A stretch of DNA of 64,000 nt from Leptidea sinapis (Eukaryota > Arthropoda > Insecta > Lepidoptera > Pieridae), in the NCBI RefSeq assembly GCF_905404315.1, contig NC_066272.1, positions 9,920,001 to 9,984,000 on the forward strand, written 5' to 3'. The position numbers were made by a program, and so were the translations under genes. Positions 13,030 to 24,659 of this stretch are shown in pieces (position 1 is the stretch's first letter; each line of letters opens with the position of its first letter). The notes below the pieces were generated by a model. The model was not told the origin of the DNA. It saw only the letters and a program-made list of their open reading frames with translations, and ran no database searches.

Positions 13030-13510
13030 ATAAAAGAACATACTTGAGAGACTTTGGAAGTTATTAAGGATCTTGGTGTGACTTTCGATAAAAAAGACTT
13101 TTCTTCCCCATTTAGAAAACATAGTAAAACGTGCTTCTAAAATGCTCGGTTTTTTTTTATAAGAAACACATTTTTTTTTTAATAAAAAATAAAAAAGCTC
13201 CTTTATTTCAGTCTGTTTCGGAGTATCTTGGAGTATGGTTCAGTTGTCTGGCGTCCTCACTATACTACGCATATCCTAAGACTGGAACGTATTCAAAAGC
13301 GTTTTCTGTGGCATGTGGCTTTTAGTGCTGGTAAAGCCAAGAAAAGGCTGGACTTCTTTAAAATGATCACTTTGGATGAACGTAGAGAACTTCTGGATCT
13401 TCTGTTTACTCATAAGCTGTTGAACGGCTTTATCGAACGCCCCGAATTGCCAAATAAATTTAGTCTAAGAGTACCTTTAGCCTATTACGGTGGTAAATGG
13501 TAAAATTTAT
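13030..13510 (+). pseudogene. Jockey-type LINE reverse transcriptase C-terminal remnant
   Basis: An early frame reads VIKDLGVTFDKK. After indels and T-runs a clear C-terminal block follows from 13220: LEYGSVVWRPHYTTHILRLE, RIQKRFLWHVAF, then TLDERRELLDLLFTHKLLNG, a pattern conserved after the RT domain in Jockey-like elements. It begins right after the Helitron ending at 13023. It is a different family from the copy at 0.8-1.9 kb. Confidence 0.65.
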
Positions 13511-14142
13511 ACTTAGATTTGGAATTTCATTTACTGTAATTTTTTATAAAATTTTTCGTTGTTATTTTGTATATCAAACCGCAAACTTTCCACCCCTCTG
13601 TCGGTACAGATTATTTATTTTAATTTCTAAACTATTGAAGGCTACTTACCTCAAGTAGTTGTGCTATGAAAATCGAATCTACAAAATCTAATTAACAAAA
13701 TGAATTACCAAGCCCTGTTTGTGGATTTTTTTTTTAGCCAGATTTTTAAAGTGTTTAGTTCGTCATAATTGTGAATTAAAGTGAATTAAGTAAATTCATT
13801 CAATTAAAATAAAACATTATAATATTCCGGCAATATAATCATAGATTTTATAATTTTAAACGTAAACAAATTAATTTGCAAAATCGCTAATTTGCCTCCA
13901 AAATGACCTTCTGTATTGCGTCATGCATTAGATCACCGTTAGAATTACTCAATACTTGTCTTGACACTGAAACTTGAATGTTACACGTCGACAAAGCGAG
14001 CCGCTTCGGAAACAATTTAAGATAACATATATCTTATCTTTAGTTCTACACACACCTATTAATGTATAAAGAATAACTGCACAATCGATAAAGATATTTT
14101 TGCACATAAGAAACATTTTTCGTGGTCCCTTATTAACTTATA

Positions 14143-14520
14143 TCTTTAAACGAGCAATTCTTGTATATAAAGATGCCAAATGCTCAACGAAGAGGGTGCA
14201 AATGCCCTTTCAGGAATAGCATCTGGGTGATATGGACATGACCCTGTAGCGCAAAATTGCCTTGTTCGGGATGCTGACTAACGTATTTACCAACTCTTGG
14301 TCCCAATGGTGCTCAATAGAACGATAAACAGATTTATCTATGGGTGGTGGGACTCGTGCGTGGTATATATATAATCTGAATCTCGGAAACGGCTCCAACG
14401 ATTTTAATGAAATTTAGTAAACAGGTAGTTTCGGAGGCGAGAAATCGATCTAGTTAGGTTGCAATAAATAAAAATGTAGTTTTATCCGTGTTTTAATGAG
14501 AAACTGCTAGACTAAAAACC
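14143..14520 (+). mobile_element. Helitron 5' end family TCTTTAAACGAGCAATTC, with internal insertion
   Basis: It starts A|TCTTTAAACGAGCAATTC. After TTGTATATA about 170 bp not found in the other copies intervenes, and the family resumes at TAATCTGAATCTCGGAAACG to GTTTTAATGAGAAACTGCT. Copies: 33201-33478 (minus) and 45372-45660 (plus). Confidence 0.6.
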
Positions 14521-14524
14521 TCCT

Positions 14525-14660
14525 CTGTGCTGATAGCCCTGAAGGCTTTTACAGCGAAGCCGGGCGGGGGCCTTGGAGGCCGAAAATGTAGCTCACAGGC
14601 GCGGGGGGTCTCGGACGGAGACTCGAACCTCGGACCGCCTGCTCACTAGGCTGGATGGAG
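14525..14660 (-). repeat. GC-rich segment with a tRNA-like B box
   Basis: The minus strand reads AGCCTAGTGAGCAGGCGGT, then GAGGTTCGAGTCTCC, resembling Pol III A and B boxes of a tRNA-derived repeat. No cloverleaf is complete. Confidence 0.3.
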
Positions 14661-15069
14661 AGAAGATCACTAACGATCTAATATATCTGTTAGAAATATC
14701 TAATATATCTGTTAGTCAAGTCTGCTAAAGAATTAGAGTTAGTATAGTTTGTGTGCTAAGTAGATGCAGGGAATATAAGGGGGAGTTTACACGGGTCGAC
14801 GTCCGCCGTGCGCTTTGATATTTAACAAATCGCTTCTCAAAGTTACAGTTGGCAGAAATCGGAAGCGACCAGATGATTTTCCAGGTTGACTGGGCTATCG
14901 TACTAAAGAATCTAATTTAATATGATATGTATTAGTTGTGAGATACATTGTGTATGTGATACTCTGTGTTTTCATGGGATGTCCAAGTTTATCACATTAT
15001 TCAAAACATAAGTTAGGATACCTAATTAATTTATAACTTAATACAGAAGTTCCCTTAAGTAGGGACTAA

Positions 15070-15381
15070 CGGCCGTTCCCAATATACTATCTACAGATAG
15101 AGATAAATTACTACCTTCTACTGTCAGCTGCCAACAATTTGATGCTGTCCCAACATACCCGATAAGTCATTCTTATCGAGTTATATTGGGACGCGTGAAT
15201 TGCAATTTCCATACAAACTTCTATCACTGGTAAGCTATACGTCTTCCCATTGACATACAGCGTGTACGGATAAGGGGAGTTACCGTCGATAAGTTTATTG
15301 GGACAGAAAAGTCAACGATAGTTACGATTTTTATCTCAAGTAGGCCACAACCGGAGATAGACTGAATATTGGGAACGGCCG
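15070..15381 (+). mobile_element. MITE, CGGCCGTTCCCAATAT family, copy 1
   Basis: 312 bp, TIRs CGGCCGTTCCCAATAT, with TAA on both sides. The inside has ACTATCTACAGATAGAGATA near the left end and the matching GAGATAGACTGAATATT at the right. No coding capacity. PIF/Harbinger-like by TSD and TIR. Confidence 0.75.
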
Positions 15382-15449
15382 TAAATAAATTGACCGGCTT
15401 GGTATAAACATGGATCTCAAAACTTTTACGGTTGAAGAAATGAGGTGCG

Positions 15450-15840
15450 AGACTTGGTTTTTATACGCTTTATATTAGCTTCACCTGTATGTTTGTATGT
15501 TTGTAACCGACTTCTTTGGGCATGATTTTGACTCACTTTAAACGGCTAGATTTCGTTCAAACTTTGTAAATTTATCGAGGACCGATGACATTACACTAAT
15601 TTGACTAAAAAATGAAAAATAAATAATAGTTCAAAAAAACTAAAAAGCGCGCTTTGAAGTAGTGTAGAAGAATTATTATTTTAATAATATCTTAAAAAGC
15701 CCCCCACGCTTTTTTTACAATAAAATATATTTTTTTACACTATTTTCAATTTAAAATTATTTTCTATTTTTTAGTTGAATTTTATATAAAGCGTGCTTTT
15801 TAGTTTTTTTTAACTATTATTTTTTATAATAGTTATGTTT
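15450..15840 (+). repeat. Interspersed repeat with TTAGCTTCACCTGTATGT start, copy 1
   Basis: Shares GCTTTATATTAGCTTCACCT, GACTCACTTTAAACGGC and TTCGTTCAAACTT with 29491-29810. The right part has TTTTCTATTTTTTAGTT and inverted AAAGCGTGCTTTTTAG against AAAAAGCGCGCTTT. A non-coding transposon remnant of uncertain class. Confidence 0.5.
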
Positions 15841-16564
15841 TTGATGGCTTATTTACATTGCGACGTTAGTCACTTGCGGGTAAGATGGTCTATTTTCACC
15901 GTGCGGCAATAACCGTGCGGCTGGAGTCTCGCATATAAATCTCTCATTATCGAACATAATAGGTACACATGTAGGACGCGTGCAGTGAATAAAGAAGTAA
16001 TCTTTTGACGTATTTGCCAGCTCACGCTCAGTGTTGTACAAAAGAGCTGCTCAAGGCTAATATGCAATATCAGTAATGGAAACTGCTACTCGGAAGATAC
16101 AACTATAGTGGAGTTCTGATTCTTAAAAGTTATTAAAGTGAAACTTTTATAACATCGTCTCAAACTTTTTCGTCTGTGTGTTGCATGTCGCGTGACGGTC
16201 GGGCGGCGCCTATAGTTCGCAGCAGCTGACCGTATAGTGTATAGACTATTACTCATTTGTGCCAGTGCTCCACGCTATTTTGTTTGTTTTTGTCAGTGTT
16301 TAATGTAAATGTTGTTATCTATTCAAGTGAAACGTTTATTCAATATTTTTAACCAGTTGGAGACTTTGTCTACTTTTATTATTTCCCATTATCATTCCAA
16401 TTCATTCCAATTTTCCAAGTATAAAATTAAGATTGATAACGCGATTTTCATACCCTTAATGGAATATTATTCCAAAAAATTTTAGTTAAATGTCTATAAT
16501 GTGAAAAAAAGTTTCACCTTTACCGTGCTTTCATAAAACCACACATTTTTTTTATAATCGAAAA
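15841..16564. other. Unassigned stretch
   Basis: A moderately GC-rich part lies at 16180-16270 (GTCGCGTGACGGTCGGGCGG). Overlapping minus frames at 15853-16067 lack motifs. Nothing else was seen. Confidence 0.4.
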
Positions 16565-16740
16565 ATTATGAAAATGTAAATGTCTATTTAAAAGAGTGGC
16601 AAAGAGTTTCTTGCTACTTCTTCTCATTAGCTCAACCCTTTACGAAGGGGCAGTAAATTCAATAATGAAAAATAATTTTTTGACATCCATAAGTGTCATT
16701 TCTGTGATCTAAATGAATAAAGTGATTTTGATTTGATTTA
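16565..16740 (+). repeat. Non-LTR retrotransposon 3' UTR tail
   Basis: The segment contains TTCTTGCTACTTCTTCTCAT and ends in a TTTGATTTGATTT-type short repeat. The same tail appears inverted at 57110-57310 inside an Mlc1 intron. No coding sequence is attached. Confidence 0.5.
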
Positions 16741-16871
16741 ATTTGTGGCGTGTCACGATAGTTTTACATCATTGAAGTCACGCCTTGACATAACTGCGAT
16801 GTATATTAGTACATATTATGTAAGTATCCACAGAATTAGTGTAATAATCATTCAATTAGATATATTATATA

Positions 16872-17217
16872 CTAGCTGACCCGGCAAATGTTTTTGTGCC
16901 ATATACATTATTTTTAGAGTTAAACCGTTTCTTTGACATTGCAACATTACTTTATTTTTCTAAAATAAAAGATTATTTTAAGAAACGTAGCCTTTAAGTT
17001 ACTCCTTATTACATCAGCTACCTGCCAATAAAAGTCCCATAAAAATCGGTCCAACCATTTCAGAGATTAGCCGGAACAAATAGACAGACAGAGAAAAATA
17101 GTAAAAAACGTAATTTTGGTGTATGTACCGCATATATATATATTCATATACATGTAGTAAAAAACGGTTATTTCAATATTATAAACAGACACTTCAATTT
17201 TATTTATATGTATAGAT
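16872..17217 (-). mobile_element. Non-autonomous Helitron, reverse
   Basis: The plus strand opens A|CTAGCTGACCCGGCAAATG and closes TATATGTATAGA|T; on its own strand it starts TCTATACATATAAATAAAAT and ends CTAG. 346 bp. The small frames in it are chance. Confidence 0.75.
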
Positions 17218-17498
17218 GTAACAAACAGCACACAAATTCTTAACATAACTATTATTATCACCAATTCTTTCGCATAAATTAGTTTAGTTACAATTACTCT
17301 ATTAATTCCCTAGTAAGATCTCATGTTGAATACAATTCCGTGGTCTGGCTCCTATTACAAGAGTACATCACTAGGATTGATTCAATTCAAAAACAGAAAT
17401 TATAACCAGGTTGAGTTTTGTGACTATTAATTACTTGAAATTAGATAGAAATTCTTCAATATGAAAACCTGGGAATTGCGAAGAAATGCATCACAACA

Positions 17499-17790
17499 AC
17501 CACTGGGACGCTCCTTTGCACAGGAGGCCGGCTAGATTATGGGTACCACAGCGGCGCCTATTTCTGTCGTGAAGCAGTAATGTGTAAGCATTATTATGTT
17601 TCGGTCTGAAGGGCGCCGTAGCTCGTGAAATTACTGGGCAAATCAGACTTAACATCGTATGTCTCAAGGTGACGAGCGAATTGTAGTACCGCTCAGAATT
17701 TTTAGGTTTTTCAAGAATCCTGAGCGGCATTGCATTGTAATGGGCAGGGCGTATCAATTACCATCAGCTGAACGTCCCGCTCGTCTAGTT
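17499..17790 (+). repeat. R300 repeat, copy D, near full length
   Basis: Forward copy from CACTGGGACGCTCCTTTGCA through GCCGGCTAGATTATGGGTAC to CATCAGCTGAACGTCCCGC. Frames crossing it on either strand (88 and 101 codons) are chance readings of the repeat. Confidence 0.75.
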
Positions 17791-18420
17791 CACAAAAACA
17801 ATCAATTAGACTGTCCATTACTTCTGTCCAAGATTGGATTGTGTGTACCATCTTATCATTGTCGTTTTAGTACATATCTTCGAGTCCATGTTCGATTTTC
17901 CAGAAGTAGCAACTTGTTTCAAAATTATTTACAAGTAAATTTATTTGTGATATGTATAGATTAAAATACAATATAATTGACAATTTTAAGAAATATGTTT
18001 TTGAACCCTTTTAATTTGGATTTATCTAAATTGCTTAACTCACAATAATAAAATATCAATGCGGATGACCTATACTATAAGTTAGATATTAAACAAGCAT
18101 TAAATATAAGGAATTTAAAAGTAGTCATAGTATTAATTGTATATTTATTTGGTAAGCCTTTTTAAAAATAAATAATACTATGTAGCTGTATGCTTAACAG
18201 AGTGTCTTACAAGTATTGGACAAGTTATAAACACACAGCTAAATGTACTATTCTAAATCAGTTAAGGCCGATTTGCACCCCAAGTGACGTGTGAATCTTC
18301 TAGCAACTAAATTAACTAGGATGCCGCAGTCGCTCGTTGTACCGCTTCGCTGAGGCGTATAGTGTTTTAATTAAAACTTATTGTGATTTGATCAATCTTT
18401 AAATTTAGAATAATTTGTAG

Positions 18421-18912
18421 GTCATGTTTATTTTAAGCTATTGTATAGCTTCTATCGCGGGCCTTGAGCGGGGAGACCGAATCCAGAAATTCCGTAACGA
18501 AAATAACCTAACACTTACTTACTAGATCTATATAGATATTTCGACAAAGATATAACATTTGCCATGGAACAGCGGTTATCACGTATGCATTTTGTGCAGA
18601 AGGTCTCAGGTTCGAGCCTGGGGTACATCTTGATTTTTTTTAATGTCTTTATTTTTTTTATCACGATTTTTTAATTTTAATTATTATGACAAGCATTTTC
18701 ATTTAGTTTCATCTGTCCCATTGTCTGTCTGTAATCAAATCTTGCAAGTTAAATTTTAATCACTTCCCGTTTGCTTTTTTTAAAAATAGTTTTATCAAAA
18801 AAAAAATACTGCCTAAATAAAATAAATAAATAATTGCAATTATATTGCATAAGTTGATAAAAAATGCTATGCAATAGCTTTACCGCTGCAGTCCCCGAGT
18901 GCCACACGTATT
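18421..18912 (+). repeat. 490-bp repeat with tRNA-Val-like segment, copy 1
   Basis: From TTAAGCTATTGTATAGCTTC (followed by TATCGCGGGCC) through a tRNA-like block CAGCGGTTATCACGTATGC ... GGTTCGAGCCT to ATGCTATGCAATAGCTTTAC (followed by CGC) and CCGAGTGCCACACGT. AGCTATTGCATAGC-type words mark both ends. The inverted partner is at 32460-32905. The tRNA-like part lacks a sound anticodon stem. Confidence 0.65.
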
Positions 18913-19342
18913 TTTTTTTAATTATAATAATTGAATCAAGTCGAAATTCAAATTCTATCTCGATAATAATCTAGATTAAATAAATTTCGAAAGTTTTCTA
19001 TCAGTTCAATTTTTTTTAATCGGTCCATAAATGGCCGAGAAACAATTTAACACAGAAATCAATTGGAGTCACCCAGTGGGAGCTCCGCTTCGCGACAACG
19101 CGTCAAAGTCAAATCTATGCTCCGTTGTGTTGTGTTAGGTATGTCAGTCTACATAAGAAAAGATTTTCACATGCATGGAAAACTGCAAGAGCTGTTATAC
19201 ACTTCGGAAATGTGTTTGCCGGAAAAAGAGGTCATGCATAGTACCTTCAAATGAGTTGTTAGACGAAGGCTTGAATATGAGAGAGTGAAGATCATAATAG
19301 CGCCGTAAAACCAAGAGTTTTAACTTTTAAATGTATATAACA

Positions 19343-19661
19343 CTAGCTGACCCAGCAAACGTTGTATTGCCGATATTAAAATCGCGATACAAAAGTAACT
19401 GTTGATCGTAGATGGGTGAAAATTTGAAGTTGTATGTATTCTTTAATGCTGACTCATAATCAAACAAATTAAAAAAAAATGTCAAAAAGATTAAAAAAAA
19501 AATTCGTGTAGACCACCCTTAACATTTAGGGGGATGAAAAATAGATGTTGTCCGATTCTCAGACCTACCCAATATGCACTCAAAATTTCATGAGAATCAG
19601 TCAAGCTGTTTCGGAGGAGTTCAAAGTTTAACACCATGACACGAGAATTTTATATATTAGA
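19343..19661 (-). mobile_element. Non-autonomous Helitron, reverse (pair with 44.89 kb)
   Basis: Opens A|CTAGCTGACCCAGCAAACG and closes TTTATATATTAGA|T, so its own strand starts TCTAATATATAAAATTCTCG. 319 bp. A close relative, inverted, is at 44890-45205. Confidence 0.8.
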
Positions 19662-20049
19662 TAAGTAAACCGCGTAATCCTAAAGCTATGTCTATATTTA
19701 ATATTATTTTCAGTTTATAACCAGATCTCTTTTACATTTAAAATTGTTTTTATTATGAATATAATAACTACTTATTAAATGGTTACGAATAATAATATAA
19801 GGAAAGCATTTTTTATGTCTGTCTGCTTGTTCCAGCTAATCACCGAAACGGCTGGGCCGAAGTAGACATAACTGTCCCTTGCATATAATAAGCTCAAGTT
19901 TAAAAGTTAGTTTTTTTTTATTGCATAAATTAAATTTGCGTTCAGCGAAATTAGTAATGCTACTATTAACTAAATTTAACCGATTTTTATGAAATGGTAC
20001 AATCAAGATGAGCGATGAAATATAGAAGGTAATATCAACCTCAATGTCA

Positions 20050-20430
20050 ATAGTAATTTATCAATGAATCCATCTCCGAAGCAGCCGAAAAACAGATATT
20101 TCAAACATTGCCCAGGCATCCCATGAACATATTGTTACTTACAAAAATGCTATCAAAGATTACCTAGGAAATATTCCTTAAGTTTTTGTTTAATATTCTT
20201 ATGGGCATTGGACAGAAATGAGGGTAGTTGAATAATTAGACGAGGAACAATTACAATTAGTACAAAATTATTTTCAATGCACGTATTATAACGTAGATGA
20301 CGATAAATCGTCACCCGGCCTTGTGCTAATTTAACTGCTACATGCAAACAACAGAGCAAATCTAAATTGCTAGAGTATATTGTCTTTAAAGCAAACAATA
20401 TTATTTCGCAACTACCCACAATTAGCAAAG
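20050..20430 (-). repeat. Repeat segment shared with 30.09-30.20 kb, possible LINE tail
   Basis: About 110 bp (GGAATATTTCCTAGGTAATC, then the segment around GATATTTCAAACATTGCC) recurs inverted at 30090-30200. The attached 91-codon minus frame ends IKQKLKEYFLGNL, which loosely resembles LINE C-termini, but the rest is not recognisable. Confidence 0.35.
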
Positions 20431-21269
20431 TCCCGAAGTTTTATTTTCCCGACTGCATTTAATTGGCGATGCCTAATTGCGGATTCTCACGGAACATCGC
20501 GACTTGTTCTAATCGCTATAATTATGCTAAACGTTCTTAATTTATAGGGAACAATGTACAACTCCCTAAATTTAGTTCAATTTTATCAATCTCGAAGAAA
20601 TAAGCTGAAGACTTTTGTTGGCAAATGAACACTTGAATGGATTGGTGCATATGTTAGATATATTTCAGATTACCTGAGTCGCCGAAACAAAGAATATCAA
20701 AACCTAGTTGGCTTCAAATAAGAACAAATATAGTGGCTACAAAACTGGAAGTTTTGGAAGGAATACTCACTGGTCAGGAGCACACCTCTTTTGCCAATTC
20801 ACAGGTCACTAATACTTAATGTTTTGGTAATAATATATAACTACTGGTAAACGTAGCACTATAACTTGAACGTACATAGTTGTCCAGTCGATTGATCGAT
20901 CTTAGACTAGATTTCTATACTTTTCGTGAGCGTCGATGTGGTTACGCACGCGGCCATTACGAGTTTTTTTTGACAGTTCGCCAGATGGCGCACATCACGG
21001 ATGTGCATGTAAGGAGGGAAAGTTTGGATTGAATTTATATCAAATATCGCTATAAGAAGAAGTTGGCTGAAGATTGCAGCAACATAGCGGCGCACTTGCA
21101 GCGTGTGCGTGCCGGTGTAAAAAAGCCCCGTGAGGTTTTCAATATTAAGTTGTCAGGCCTAGAACAAACGGGGTTTTTTTTGCGTAACGCTTACACCCTA
21201 GGTCGTTTTGATAGTGTTGTTTGTGTGGGATATCGGTCTCGCCTCATGTTTTCGGCTCTTGATAATTAA
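20431..21269. other. Unassigned stretch
   Basis: The frame at 21063 and the minus frame at 20907 are short and unsupported. AAAAGCCCCGTGAGG and AACGGGGTTTTTTTT near 21121-21180 look repeat-like, but no partner was found. Confidence 0.4.
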
Positions 21270-21478
21270 CGGACGTTTTCAATAACGTATCTCTAGTTAC
21301 GGATACATTGCTGTCTCCGTTTAATGACAAGATCTTATCTATCCATAGTTATGTCCAATATAGTTATAGTCCAATGCTTTATGTCGATAGGTTATTGAAA
21401 TATAAGTAAGCCTAAAAGGTAGATTTGTCTACCTCTAGTAAGTTAAACTAAGGATAGATAGGTTATTGAAAACGGCCG
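21270..21478 (-). mobile_element. MITE, CGGCCGTTTTCAATAAC subfamily, copy 2
   Basis: 209 bp with the same TIRs (left end CGGACG, right end AACGGCCG). Both flanks are TAA, a 3-bp TWA target duplication as in PIF/Harbinger elements. It shares GTATCCGT-type and GACAAGATCTTATCTATCC-like internal segments with copy 1. Confidence 0.7.
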
Positions 21479-21511
21479 TAAATCAAAATCATCAGTCATC
21501 AGTCCATTTAA

Positions 21512-21905
21512 TCCCAACTTATATTATAAATGTGAATGTAAGTTTGTTTGTTACGCTTTCACGCCTAAACCACTGAACCGATCTTTAGTACAAAGACGAA
21601 CAAGAGCTTAAGAAAGGCTACCTTTTATCGCGAATAAAAGGCTTGGCGGGGTTGAAATAGGGGGTGGAAGTTTGTATGAAAGTTTGTCATTATCGAATAT
21701 AACACCTTGAAAATTTATATTTAAGCACTTGATTAGAAATAAATAAATATTTGTTCTAGTTTTTGAAATTTAGACCTGTACGGGGTAAAAAGGGGGATGA
21801 AAGTTCTATAGTAGGTAGGTTATAAAAATATAACCACAGCAGTTTGTTGTGTATTATTTGCAAAGTAAGTATATTAAAATATAACAAATTCGGGTAGCAG
21901 AAAGT
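21512..21905 (+). mobile_element. Helitron-like element, 3' end decayed
   Basis: Starts A|TCCCAACTTATATTATAAAT. It has GCCTAAACCACTGAACCGAT and ends near TTCGGGTAGCAGAAAG, where a GCGGGCAGAAGCTAG-like end would be expected. It lies 33 bp after the MITE at 21.48 kb. Confidence 0.5.
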
Positions 21906-22305
21906 AACTATTGCATGCTAAGTCGCTGGTGAAAGCTATTGAAAAATAAAGAAAAAATCACCTCTTTTAAAGTAGGCATGAATAAATCTAAAGTAGAATA
22001 TTCAAGAAACTAAAAGATTGACACGGAATCCAACAAAATAACTATTAACTAGGTACTTGTCAAAAACAATAAACCAAATTCGGTATGCAGATCACATTGA
22101 AACCAACACAAGTTTAACTACAAAGTAATTAAATGTAAATAAGGACGGAGGCTACACTATAAATCGTCGACTAACAAATCTTACAGTGGGAACAAAGCCT
22201 AATTTGTATTTATAGTTCTCCATTAAACTTTAATTTACATAATAGTAAGATACAGAACCAATAGAACCACCATACAACTTAAACGTAAAAGGTTATATAC
22301 TTATA

Positions 22306-22662
22306 CTAGTGGACCCGACAGACGTTGTCCTGTACACACGTCTGAAATTTGAAAAATCGGTCCATCCGTTAGGAGGAGTTCACCAACATACACATGAGCA
22401 GGAGAATTATATAATATGGACGGAATTGAGAATCTAAACCAATCTCAAATTCACCTGAAGACGCACACCATTCTAAAATTCACTGGAACACACAAATATA
22501 TCATCAAAATCGATCCAGCCGTTTAGGAGATAGTTCAATTGTGAATCTAAACCATCCTCGAATCCACCTGAAGACACACAGAAAGTTTCATCAACATCGG
22601 ACCAGCCGTCTAGGAGGAGTTCAGTGACATACACACGCACACAAGAAATATATATATAAAGA
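22306..22662 (-). mobile_element. Non-autonomous Helitron, reverse, with internal duplication
   Basis: Opens A|CTAGTGGACCCGACAGACG and closes ATATATATATAAAGA|T (own-strand start TCTTTATATATATATTTCTT). 357 bp. GAATCTAAACC followed by CACCTGAAGAC occurs twice about 110 bp apart, a partial tandem duplication. Confidence 0.75.
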
Positions 22663-23040
22663 TTGTTATCCACAGATATTACTTCTGTGAAACATGCTTT
22701 GTTTACAAACAGAAAGTTGCCCTTCCCAATTCTTATGGTAATACTTGGGCTATAAGTTACTAACTATTTACAAATACAGATTTTACTATTGGCTATGAAC
22801 ACAATATTTCCTATTCAATTGAATATTCAGTACCACTAAAATAGGCTATTAGTATTTTCAAATTATTTTTTAAAATCCATTCCAATAGTGAAAGTTATCA
22901 GAATATAAAGAATGTTTGTACCAAGACAGTGTTCCTTTGAAATATACCTAGGTCTTCTATCCTATTTAGAGGTGCTAAGTGCTTAAAAATTCATACCGGT
23001 ATAAATCACAGCTGCGCGTTAGTTTCGGATAAAAATTGAC

Positions 23041-23330
23041 AATCCTTATAGCCTAGTGGTTAGTGACCCTGCCTACTGAGCTTGAGGTTCCCGGGTTCGA
23101 ATCCGGGTAGGTGCACACATTTATATGATGAATATGAATGTTTGTTTCCGAGTCATGGATGGTTTATATGTACCAAATACATTTCTAAATCATTCTAAGT
23201 ATGTTAAGTATGTATATTGTATTAAATATATCGTTGTCTTGTGCCCATAGTACTATGGGCTATAATATATAATTTGTGTATCAGTGTGTCAATATTATAT
23301 AATATAATATATATACATATATATATATCA
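23041..23330 (+). repeat. tRNA-derived SINE (Metulj-like)
   Basis: The head has A box TAGCCTAGTGGTTAGTG and B box GGGTTCGAATCC with GGGTAGGTGC. The body follows: ATATGAATGTTTGTTTCCGA, GTCATGGATGG and CGTTGTCTTGTGCCCATAGT, then an AT microsatellite tail. The arrangement is that of lepidopteran tRNA-derived SINEs such as Metulj; the name is by resemblance from memory. Confidence 0.65.
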
Positions 23331-24245
23331 TCGCATATCATGTTTTAGCAAATTATTCGGATTTTTTATGAAATTCAGATTAGAACATTTTTCGTAAAGT
23401 AGAACAGAAAATTAGTAACGGTTGACGTGAAAAGTGCTGCTGCATCTATACCTTCTTCAGATGATATCCTAGTACCCGACTCACCTAGTTCGATACACCC
23501 ATCATCATCAACATTAAATTAAATTATTAAAATAATTTTAAGTAAACATAAGTTAAGAAAAGAACTGAGGATTGATTGACAGCAAGACATGATAAATCAC
23601 ATCAAATTCTAATACAGAGGCTCTCTGCATCCCGTTTACCTACTGACAAATTAGAAACAGCTAAAACTATGACATAGTAGGTGGGAAACGACAATCGTCC
23701 GGTAATTTTTCAATCAGCGCTGTTATCCCACTAAATGTGAATTACCTATACCCTTCCCTGGATGGTAACTCATTCTTTCGGTATAACCTTGTTGAAATTA
23801 ACAGTGATTCTAAAATTGGTGTTGAAAGATGCACCAATAACTACAATAGTATTATTTTGTTGTGAATTGTTAGTTTTTCTTAGGCAATAAAAAATCTATC
23901 AATTATTTGTTCATATTTTAACACGAACGATAATAATTGTTCATATTCTACGGTTCTTGATATCAATAGTGAATTAACATTTAACTCTATCCTGGCAATA
24001 TGGACTTATTTTAAATAAACTTCATCGCCATTTCAACAATTTTACTTTTTTCGTCTTTTAATGTAAAAATAATAAGTTTAATTTTAATACTTTTTCATAG
24101 CAATAGTAAGTTGATAATTAACAATTTTCTAATACGGCGAAAATTGTTTTTCATGTTATCATCATGATAAAAATCTTGTTTACGTTGACATTTTCGACCG
24201 AAATAAGGAGAAGGCATAACAATTGGACTGTATGTAGTTTTGTAA

Positions 24246-24659
24246 CTGACCTCTAGTCTCTATTTTGTACCACTGTGCCACTGGATTGGCGACTGTCAAA
24301 GTGCCTTTGTGCCTGTTCGATATTCGCCATTTTGGCGCTGTTGGCCTTATAGCGAGTCTGCGGGACTAAAACTAGTGATGACAACCTCAGCTAAACAAAC
24401 ATCGATAGGAAAAATATTTACAAAAAAATTGGGTACTTTATAACGTTGATTCCTGAAGTATAAATTTAACACGGAAAACGACCGAAATTAATTCAAAATG
24501 CAGTAATACTTCAGAGTACTATACGCTTCCCTCGCAGCCATTTGTATTATGCGTCAAAATTAGTTCTCTGGACGCTCGCGAGTGGCGCTTCGAATAGGCA
24601 CAAAAAAATTACTGTCAAACATATGAAACAGCCTGTCCAGTGATATTTATATAGGTCAA
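24246..24659 (+). mobile_element. Non-autonomous element with ACTGACCT ends, copy 1
   Basis: Left ACTGACCTCTAG and inverted right TTGACCTATA form imperfect TIRs. The body contains CGATATTCGCCATTTTGGCG and TTAGTTCTCTGGACGCTCGC. The inverse copy is at 56476-56861. Confidence 0.6.

Noticed and set aside
17491..17964. 88- and 101-codon frames on opposite strands
   Set aside because: Both cross an R300 repeat copy; the same frames recur in other copies with stops.
18560..18630. Possible tRNA-Val gene
   Set aside because: The anticodon arm is damaged and the block sits inside a 490-bp repeat with an inverted partner.
22473..22673. 66-codon minus-strand frame
   Set aside because: It is a chance reading across the Helitron at 22.31-22.66 kb, including its internal duplication.
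23285..23335. AT-dinucleotide tract as a possible origin or regulatory site
   Set aside because: It is the microsatellite tail of the SINE at 23.04 kb.
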